From Methanosarcinales archaeon (lineage in GTDB: Archaea > Halobacteriota > Methanosarcinia > Methanotrichales > Methanotrichaceae), in contig JAAEEW010000104.1 of assembly GCA_013415595.1 (NCBI GenBank), positions 1 to 14,771 on the forward strand: DNA of 14,771 nt, read 5' to 3'. Shown one piece after another: positions 1-5,155 of this stretch. The number at the start of each line of letters is the position of its first letter. Positions within the stretch are counted from its first letter, which is position 1. The notes under the pieces were generated by a model. The model saw only the letters and a list, made by a program, of their open reading frames with translations, had not been told where the DNA came from and did not search any database. Made by a program: the position numbers and the translations under genes.

Positions 1-21
1 CAGCAGGTCCCGCAACTTCAT
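1..21 (-). CDS. Possible start of a leftward gene cut by the window edge
   Basis: On the minus strand an ATG at 19-21 opens a frame reading M-K-L-R-D-L-L up to the window edge. A purine-rich stretch (GGAGAGG) directly precedes it and a GAGGT lies a little further upstream, so a translation start is possible. Only seven codons are visible and no family can be named. If the gene is real, the tandem array at 61-259 would be its upstream region. The call is weak because any short ATG frame could look like this. Confidence 0.25.
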
Positions 22-60
22 CCTCTCCAGGACCTCATCGCCCCCGGTGCCCTCCTGACC

Positions 61-259
61 TGTGACTCCACTCTGAAAAGCCATTCTTCGCATGTGACTT
101 TCCTGACTGAGATCTTTTGATTGTCGCTCTTCGTCTGTGACTCTCAGACTGTGATCCCTTGATTGTCACTCTCTGACTGTGACTCTCAGACTGATCCCCT
201 GATTGTCACTCTTTGACTGTGACTCTCCAACTGTAATCCTTTGCCTGTGGGTCTATGAC
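61..259. repeat. Degenerate tandem array, 40-43 bp unit built of three 14-mers
   Basis: Four back-to-back copies lie at 93-135, 136-177, 178-217 and 218-259 (43, 42, 40 and 42 bp), with a decayed copy at 61-92. Each copy splits into three sub-units of about 14 bp. In the second copy these are TGTGACTCTCAGAC, TGTGATCCCTTGAT and TGTCACTCTCTGAC. All twelve sub-units begin with TG. There are no spacers, so it is not a CRISPR array. No conserved protein is readable across it. It fills most of the gene-free stretch 22-358. Confidence 0.85.
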
Positions 260-296
260 TGCGCCGCCCATCCGGCCGTTACTGCTCCCTGGCCAG

Positions 297-351
297 GCCG
301 CTCTCAGCGGCAGCCCTGCTCTTTTGGCCCTGGATTCCCCATCCTGGAATC
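297..351. other. Two small hairpins downstream of the carbonic anhydrase-like gene
   Basis: A perfect hairpin (GCCGCT, 3-nt loop, AGCGGC) lies at 297-311. A second (GATTCC, 7-nt loop, GGAATC) lies at 333-351, immediately past the stop codon of the leftward gene ending at 359. Neither is followed by a T-run in the direction of that gene, so they are not classical terminators. They could stabilise or process the 3' end of the transcript. Confidence 0.4.
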
Positions 352-358
352 TTTTGGT

Positions 359-988
359 TTATCTCCGGCACAGCTCATCGATGTGCCCCTGGCCAAACCG
401 CATCAGGTAGAGGGCGGCCAGGTTCGCGTAATGCCGGCTGGTCAGGGCCAGGCGAGCCTTCTGCTCACCGGTCAGCTCCTTTATCTGACGGGCGGGGGAC
501 CCGGCCCAGAGGGTCCCCGCAGGGACGTTCGTGCCCTCCCGGACCAGCGATCCGGCGGCGACGAGCGCCCCTTCGCCTATCCGGCAGCGGCTGAGCACCG
601 TAGCCCCCATGCCGATCATGGCCCCATCCTCCACCCGGGCAGCGTGGACCGTGGCCCGGTGGCCCAGGGTCACCCGGCGGCCCAGGATGCAGGGGTGCTC
701 AGGTTCCGTATGCAGGATCGATCCGTCATGCACGTTGCTCTCAGCGCCCACCTGGATGAACTGGCCGTCGCCCCGCAGCACGCAGCCGTACCAGACTGAG
801 CTGTGGGCCTCCAGCCTCACCCGGCCCAGGACCACCGCCCCGGGGGAGATCCATGCCGTGGGGTGCACAACCGGCCGGGACCACAGCGCCGCAAAGTCCA
901 GGCCCTCGTCCGGGCAGGGCAGGCGGGATGGGTCCGGCGGGGCCTCCGCGATCCGGGGCCAGTCCAGGGGAGCTTCAATTTCTTTCAT
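359..988 (-). CDS. Gamma-class carbonic anhydrase-like hexapeptide-repeat protein
   Basis: This is a 209-residue left-handed beta-helix protein of the gamma-carbonic anhydrase/YrdA/PaaY superfamily. These proteins form trimers, bind a metal at subunit interfaces, and in true members interconvert CO2 and bicarbonate. Counting from the chosen start, an RGD motif lies at about residues 72-74 and a VHDGSILH segment at 86-93. Histidines at 93, 110 and 115 match the three zinc ligands (H...GHxxxxH). The start is the ATG at 986-988, preceded by GGAGGCG at good spacing. An upstream GTG at 1019-1021 in the same frame would add 11 residues but lacks such a site. There is no signal peptide, so it is probably cytoplasmic, unlike the secreted Cam enzyme. 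Whether it hydrates CO2 cannot be told from sequence, since many YrdA-like members show little activity. A role in supplying CO2 or bicarbonate to a methanogen would be plausible. Confidence 0.9.
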   Translation of the reverse strand: MKEIEAPLDWPRIAEAPPDPSRLPCPDEGLDFAALWSRPVVHPTAWISPGAVVLGRVRLEAHSSVWYGCVLRGDGQFIQVGAESNVHDGSILHTEPEHPCILGRRVTLGHRATVHAARVEDGAMIGMGATVLSRCRIGEGALVAAGSLVREGTNVPAGTLWAGSPARQIKELTGEQKARLALTSRHYANLAALYLMRFGQGHIDELCRR

Positions 989-1288
989 GGTTCGCCTCCA
1001 TCTGGCCAACACTTCCCGCACATCAATAAAATCTATTTGGCTTTCAAAAGGAGTGATCGGGTTTTTCGGAATTTGTATGAAACCAGGGCGCTCCTTATCG
1101 GATGCCCTGGTACGGGGGGCCGGGCCGGACCTTCCCCGGAGGGAGAGATCGTGCCGTTCCCGGGACTGACTACTTCAAAACTTATTATCTGTCAATCTAA
1201 CCGAATCGAATATTAACAATTATCTTTCCTGCTAGATTTTTCCGCTAGTTTTTTTTAGTTCTAATAAGCGTACATCAGAAGGTGTTAC
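989..1288. other. Divergent intergenic region with 8-bp-stem hairpin and T-tract
   Basis: No gene is supported here. The region separates the leftward carbonic anhydrase-like gene from the rightward oxidoreductase operon. It holds a perfect inverted repeat (ACCAGGGC at 1082-1089, GCCCTGGT at 1104-1111, 14-nt loop). A GC-rich block follows, then an AT-rich stretch from about 1170. Close to the operon start, GCTAG plus a T-run occurs twice (1231-1241 and 1244-1256), the second with eight consecutive T. Candidate TATA-like words (for example CTAATAAG at 1261-1268, about 25 nt before the ATG) are too weak to call firmly. Confidence 0.45.
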
Positions 1289-2164
1289 ATGTTCAAGATA
1301 ATTAAGAGACAGGAGATGGCGGGCGGGACCATCATCCTGAACGAGATAGCGGCCCCGCGCATCGCCCGGAAGGCCAGGCCCGGGCAGTTCGTGATACTCA
1401 AGGCCAATGAGACCGGGGAGCGCATCCCCCTCACCATGGCCGATTTCAATCCCCGGCAGGGGACCATAACTGTGATCTACGCGGTGGTGGGGAGATCCAC
1501 CTCCCTCTTCTCCCAGCTTCAGGAGGGCGACAGCTACCAGGACGTGGTAGGCCCCCTGGGGCGGCCTACCAGGCTGGAGAGGATGGGAACCGTTGTTTGC
1601 ATCGGCGGCGGGACCGGCGTTGCCGTCCTCTATCCCATCGCCAGGGGACTGAAGCTCCTCGGCAACCGGGTCATCAGCATCATCGGAGCCCGGGAGAAGG
1701 AGCTGCTGATCCTGGAAGACGAGATGAGGGCCATATCCGACGACCTTCTGGTGTGCACGGACGGCGGGTCCTACGGCCAGCAGGGACTGGTCACCGATCT
1801 GCTGGCCCAGGTCCTGCAGGAGGAAAGGCCGGACCTGGTGGTGGCCATCGGCCCGGTCCCCATGATGAGGGCGGTCTCGGAGATGACCAGGCCCTGCAAC
1901 ATCAAGACTCTGGTGAGCCTCAATCCCATCATGATCGACGGCACCGGGATGTGCGGAGGATGCCGGGTCTCTGTAGGTGGAGAGATCAGGTTTGCCTGCG
2001 TGGACGGACCGGAGTTCGACGGCCACCAGGTCGATTTCGACGAGCTGATGCAGCGGCTGCAGGCCTACCGGGCGGAGGAGAGGCAGAGCCTGGAATGCGA
2101 GAGCCAGAGCCTGGAGATCCACCGCTGCAAGATGGAGCCCCAGATCGTCAGCGCCGCCAGATAG
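1289..2164 (+). CDS. nfnA: NfnA/SudB-like FAD and 2Fe-2S NAD(P)H oxidoreductase small subunit
   Basis: This 291-residue protein is of the family annotated as ferredoxin-NADP+ reductase subunit alpha, sulfide dehydrogenase subunit beta, or dihydroorotate dehydrogenase electron-transfer subunit. The N-terminal half is a ferredoxin-reductase-type flavin domain with R45-I-P-L-T, the typical FAD contact. A GGGTG nucleotide-binding loop is at residues 106-110. Near the C terminus, D217 followed by C222, C225 and C237 matches the Asp/three-Cys ligand set of the NfnA 2Fe-2S cluster. The next gene encodes the matching large subunit 73 bp downstream, so the two probably form one complex. In characterised Nfn the pair couples NADPH, NADH and ferredoxin by electron bifurcation; other relatives act as sulfide dehydrogenases. 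Sequence alone does not decide which. The start is the ATG after AAGGTG. The last roughly 40 residues after the cluster form a charged tail. Confidence 0.88.
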   Translation: MFKIIKRQEMAGGTIILNEIAAPRIARKARPGQFVILKANETGERIPLTMADFNPRQGTITVIYAVVGRSTSLFSQLQEGDSYQDVVGPLGRPTRLERMGTVVCIGGGTGVAVLYPIARGLKLLGNRVISIIGAREKELLILEDEMRAISDDLLVCTDGGSYGQQGLVTDLLAQVLQEERPDLVVAIGPVPMMRAVSEMTRPCNIKTLVSLNPIMIDGTGMCGGCRVSVGGEIRFACVDGPEFDGHQVDFDELMQRLQAYRAEERQSLECESQSLEIHRCKMEPQIVSAAR

Positions 2165-2237
2165 AATCCCTTTTATTTCTGATGGTCGCGATATACTAAA
2201 AAAGGGAGCCCTGGAAAAAAGGAGCCTGGAGAATTTC

Positions 2238-3650
2238 ATGGAGACCGCACCCAAGCACAGAGAGAAGAAGCCCCGGGTGAGCATGCCCGAGCAGGAACCG
2301 GATCAGAGGGCTGGCAACTTCCAGGAGGTCCCACTGGGCTACACCGCCGAGATGGCCGTGGAGGAGGCGTCCCGGTGCCTGCAGTGCAAGAAAGAGCCCT
2401 GCGTATCCGGCTGCCCGGTGGGAGTGGACATTCCCGGGTTCGTCCGCTGCATCAGATCCGGCGAATTCGGCCCGGCCATTCAGAAGATCTGGGCCACCAA
2501 CAGCCTGCCTGCGGTCTGCGGCCGGGTCTGCCCCCAGGAGATCCAGTGCGAGGGGAGATGCGTGCTTGGCAAGAAGGGAGAGCCCCTGGCCATCGGACAC
2601 CTGGAGCGATTCGCCGCCGACTTCGCCCGGGACGCGTGCATCTCCTGCGATGCTGCACCGGTGAGGTCTACCGGAAAGAAGGTAGCGGTGGTGGGATCCG
2701 GTCCGGCGGGGCTGACCGTGGCCGGCGATCTGATTGCCAAAGGCCACCAGGTGACGGTATTTGAGGCCCTGCACAAGACCGGCGGCGTTCTGGCCTACGG
2801 CATCCCGGAGTTCAGGCTGCCCAAGGATATCGTGGCCCACGAGGTGGCCCAGCTGGAGAGGATGGGGGTCCGGTTCGAGTGCAACATGGTCATCGGCGTC
2901 ACCCTCACCCTGGACGAGCTGTTTGAGGAGGGCTACGACGCCGTCTTCCTGGGAGTGGGAGCAGGCCTGCCCAGGTTCATGGACATCCCCGGGGAGACCC
3001 TGATAGGGGTCATGTCCGCCAACGAGTACCTCTCCCGGGCCAACCTGATGAAGGCCTACCGCTTCCCGGAGTACGACACCCCCATCCCCAGGGGGAGAAA
3101 CGTGGCCGTGATCGGGGGCGGCAACGTGGCCACGGACGCCGCCCGCAGCGCCCTTCGCCTGGGGGCGGATAGGGTGAGCATCGTCTACCGCCGCTCTCGC
3201 CAGGAGATGCCGGCCCGGGCGGAGGAGATTCGCCACGCCGAGGAGGAAGGGGTGGAGCTCCACCTCCTCACCAATCCCGTCCGCTTCCTGGGAGACGATG
3301 ACGGCAGGCTGGTGGGGATGGAGTGCCTCAAAATGACCCTGGGAGAGCCGGATTCATCTGGCCGCCGCCGGCCGGTGCCTGAGGAGGGCTCAGAGTTCGT
3401 GATCGAGTGCGACCTGGTGGTGGTGGCGGTGGGGTCCGGCGCCAATCCCCTTCTGACCCGGTCCACCGGGGACCTGAAGCTCAACCGGTGGGGCTACATC
3501 GAGGCCGACCCGGAGACCGGGAAGACCAATCTGGAGGGGGTATGGGCTGGCGGGGATATCGTCACCGGCTCGGCCACGGTCATCCTGGCCATGGGCGCGG
3601 GCCGCAAGGCAGCCGACTCCATTCAAAAATACCTGACCGAGAAAGGGTGA
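2238..3650 (+). CDS. nfnB: NfnB/GltD-like FAD and 4Fe-4S NADPH oxidoreductase large subunit
   Basis: This 470-residue protein belongs to the glutamate-synthase small-subunit (GltD/GltA), SudA and NfnB family and is close to the usual length. An N-terminal iron-sulfur domain carries two cysteine groups, C47/C50/C55/C59 and C94/C98/C104/C108, enough for two 4Fe-4S clusters. A first dinucleotide fold with GSGPAG at 153-158 and E176 binds FAD. A second, GGGNVATD at 293-300, followed by paired arginines in YRRSR, fits NADPH binding. The C-terminal motif WAGGD at 436-440 is the conserved FAD closing motif. No glutamate-synthase large subunit is adjacent, while an NfnA-type partner is directly upstream. 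This favours an Nfn/Sud-like complex over glutamate synthesis. The ATG is preceded by GGAG 6 nt upstream, within a short duplicated segment that gives a second GGAG. Confidence 0.9.
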   Translation: METAPKHREKKPRVSMPEQEPDQRAGNFQEVPLGYTAEMAVEEASRCLQCKKEPCVSGCPVGVDIPGFVRCIRSGEFGPAIQKIWATNSLPAVCGRVCPQEIQCEGRCVLGKKGEPLAIGHLERFAADFARDACISCDAAPVRSTGKKVAVVGSGPAGLTVAGDLIAKGHQVTVFEALHKTGGVLAYGIPEFRLPKDIVAHEVAQLERMGVRFECNMVIGVTLTLDELFEEGYDAVFLGVGAGLPRFMDIPGETLIGVMSANEYLSRANLMKAYRFPEYDTPIPRGRNVAVIGGGNVATDAARSALRLGADRVSIVYRRSRQEMPARAEEIRHAEEEGVELHLLTNPVRFLGDDDGRLVGMECLKMTLGEPDSSGRRRPVPEEGSEFVIECDLVVVAVGSGANPLLTRSTGDLKLNRWGYIEADPETGKTNLEGVWAGGDIVTGSATVILAMGAGRKAADSIQKYLTEKG

Positions 3651-3745
3651 GGCGGTCCCTGGATCCGGCCAGGACAGGCTGAGCCGCCAGACCTGCATCA
3701 AATTCCGTGGCCGCCTGATTCAAATCCACAGGCTGCCGGATCCAG
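3651..3745. terminator. Nested inverted repeats between convergent nfnB and osmC-type gene
   Basis: Right after the nfnB stop codon an outer GGCGG/CCGCC pair (3651-3655 and 3684-3688) encloses an inner CCTGG/CCAGG stem (3658-3662 and 3669-3673). In addition, CTGGATCCGGC at 3659-3669 is exactly inverted as GCCGGATCCAG at 3735-3745. There is no clear T-run. The position between convergent genes suggests transcript ending for either direction, but this is inference from location. Confidence 0.4.
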
Positions 3746-3765
3746 CTCTTCTCGCAGGCAGGGAT

Positions 3766-4185
3766 TCACTCCACCTGGATGTCCACGTCCACCCCGGTCT
3801 TCATGGAGCGGATGACCGGGGCGGATGAAGCCACCTCGGCCATCATCTTCTCCATGGTCTGGCAGTTGCCTTTGGCCCTGAGCCTGACCTTGATGGAGAT
3901 GCGGGTGATGGCCCGACCGTCGGCTGCAGGCTCCATGATCCCTTCGGCGCTGGAATGGAAGGCCTCCAGATCCACTCCGTACTTCCTGGCCCGATTGAGG
4001 GTGGTGGTGAGAAAGCAGGCGTTCGCCGCCGCGACGTAGAGGTCCTCCGGAGAAAGAAAGCCCGCCACGCCTCCAAACTCCTCCGGCAGGGCGAAATCGA
4101 TCCTCTGACCTTCCGCAAAGCATAGCTCCCCCTGGTATCCTCCCTTCCATGCCACCTCGTTGGTGAAGGCCCTCTTTTCTGTCAT
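3766..4185 (-). CDS. OsmC family protein
   Basis: This 139-residue protein has the OsmC/Ohr fold signature. The motif SPEDLYVAAANACF (residues 45-58) carries C57, matching the peroxidatic cysteine on the long central helix. C108 lies where the partner cysteine of OsmC/Ohr/YhfA proteins falls. Such proteins are cytoplasmic dimers, many of which reduce organic hydroperoxides; the YhfA branch has no settled substrate. I chose the ATG at 4183-4185. The protein aligns from there, no ribosome-binding site precedes it, and a TATA box lies 26 nt upstream, pointing to a leaderless mRNA. The frame stays open to a GTG at 4260, but those 25 extra residues look unlike the family and would be translated from the promoter. 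It converges on nfnB and appears monocistronic. Confidence 0.87.
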   Translation of the reverse strand: MTEKRAFTNEVAWKGGYQGELCFAEGQRIDFALPEEFGGVAGFLSPEDLYVAAANACFLTTTLNRARKYGVDLEAFHSSAEGIMEPAADGRAITRISIKVRLRAKGNCQTMEKMMAEVASSAPVIRSMKTGVDVDIQVE

Positions 4186-4206
4186 GATTTTAGATGATAT
4201 CCTTCT

Positions 4207-4221
4207 GATAAAAAGACTTTT
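4207..4221 (-). promoter_or_regulatory. TATA/BRE promoter of the osmC-type gene
   Basis: On the minus strand CTTTTTATC (4215-4207) is preceded by the A-rich GGGAAAAGT, a good BRE/TATA arrangement. Its centre is about 26 nt upstream of the ATG at 4185. Transcription would therefore begin at or next to the start codon, which explains the lack of a ribosome-binding site. Confidence 0.55.
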
Positions 4222-4407
4222 CCCACATTTTTTTAAGGCCATCGATATTCCCGCCCCCACCTCAGCCGCACAAGTGCTGAATCGACGCCCATTTGGCCCA
4301 AAAGTCCACTGATCTTGGATCGCATCTCCATGACCACGGGCCGCTCATACGAAGATCATAAAAGAGGGTGAGCACCCCCAGGTGAGGGTAGAGGGCATAA
4401 GTCAGCC

Positions 4408-4473
4408 AGGAGGAGAAGGGCAAGCCCGGGGGGGAGAGGCCCCGGGGATGGCCGGGAGCCTCCTGAGGGGAAC
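4408..4473 (+). other. Structured GC-rich leader before the ykgJ-type gene
   Basis: CCCGGGG at 4425-4431 can pair with CCCCGGG at 4440-4446. AGGAGG at 4408-4413 can pair with CCTCCT at 4459-4464, just before the GAGGGG that could serve the first ATG at 4474. Such a fold could influence translation. The remainder of 4186-4473, apart from the osmC-type promoter, shows no gene. Confidence 0.3.
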
Positions 4474-5034
4474 ATGGCGCGCCCGTGGGTGAAGACGATG
4501 ATAGAGAATGGAATGGCAGACGGAGTTGGAGATGGAATGACGGATGGAAGTCAAGAAGGAAGGGGAGAAGGAATGGGAGAAGGGACGATGGAAGAAATAA
4601 TCGACGATCAGCCCTCCCCCTGGTACCGCCGGGGGCTTCGATTTTCCTGCGTGGGATGCGGAAAGTGCTGCACCGCAGAGCCGGGAGATGGGGTGGTCTG
4701 GACCGCGGACGAGGAGATCGACCAGATGGCTGGATATCTGAGGCTGAACCGGGAGACGTTCATGCTGGTATTCATGCAGGTGGTGGCCGGCCGCCTCTCC
4801 CTGGGGGAGCTTCCCAACGGCGACTGCCATTTCCTGGACCCGGCCAGCGGACGGTGCCGAATCTATCCCGTCCGCCCAAAGCAGTGCCGCAACTACCCCT
4901 TCTGGCCGGAGATCATGCATAGTCCGGCCGCCTGGGAGGAGGAGCGACTGAGATGCCCCGGCCTGGACCGGGGACGGCTGTGGAGCTGCCGGGAGATCAG
5001 GGAGGCCATGAGGCGAGGTCCGCCCAGACCTTGA
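4474..5034 (+). CDS. YkgJ-type cysteine-cluster (putative Zn/Fe-chelating) protein
   Basis: This protein of up to 186 residues has a YkgJ/CxxCxxCC domain from about residue 50 to the end. It carries C59-V-G-C62-G-K-C65-C66, then C118, C128 and C138 in the RPxxCRxYPF motif, then C161 and C172. The family is thought to bind iron-sulfur or zinc, but no reaction is established. Residues 1-45 are not part of the family: they are Gly/Asp/Glu/Met-rich and encoded by a purine-rich repeat-like tract. ATG codons at 4474, 4498, 4513, 4537, 4573 and 4588 are all in frame. The 4588 ATG, preceded by GGGAGAAGGG and just before the conserved domain, may be the real start; 4474 is the longest option. It is convergent with the agmatine gene, about 120 bp away. 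A second, truncated member of this broad family lies at 12886-13221. Confidence 0.82.
   Translation: MARPWVKTMIENGMADGVGDGMTDGSQEGRGEGMGEGTMEEIIDDQPSPWYRRGLRFSCVGCGKCCTAEPGDGVVWTADEEIDQMAGYLRLNRETFMLVFMQVVAGRLSLGELPNGDCHFLDPASGRCRIYPVRPKQCRNYPFWPEIMHSPAAWEEERLRCPGLDRGRLWSCREIREAMRRGPPRP
4498..4602 (+). repeat. Purine-rich low-complexity tract at the ykgJ-type 5' end
   Basis: About 105 bp are almost entirely G and A, made of degenerate GGAATGG, GGAGATGG and GAAGG words recurring every 12-14 bp. Several ATG codons and Shine-Dalgarno-like words are embedded. If translated, the tract gives a Gly/Asp/Glu/Met-rich tail. It may instead be an untranslated leader. Confidence 0.55.
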
Positions 5035-5155
5035 ACCGCCGGCCTCGCCTCGAGTTCCGGCGTTCAAACATCACATCAAATTGCACTCCGGACCTTCGAG
5101 CTCTCCCCTGGATCTGCATTCACGTTCCGATGGCCCGAGCCAGGCATTTTAGCCT

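Noticed and set aside
203..1216. Plus-strand frames opposite the carbonic anhydrase-like gene
   Set aside because: No family motif, while the minus strand carries the hexapeptide repeats and zinc ligands; the first of these frames begins inside the tandem array.
1232..3263. Two minus-strand frames of about 350 codons opposite the oxidoreductase operon
   Set aside because: They overlap two plus-strand genes with full cofactor motifs and show only biased, motif-free protein sequence.
4186..4260. N-terminal extension of the OsmC-type protein to GTG 4260
   Set aside because: It would translate the TATA box, has no counterpart in the family, and the inner ATG fits a leaderless start.
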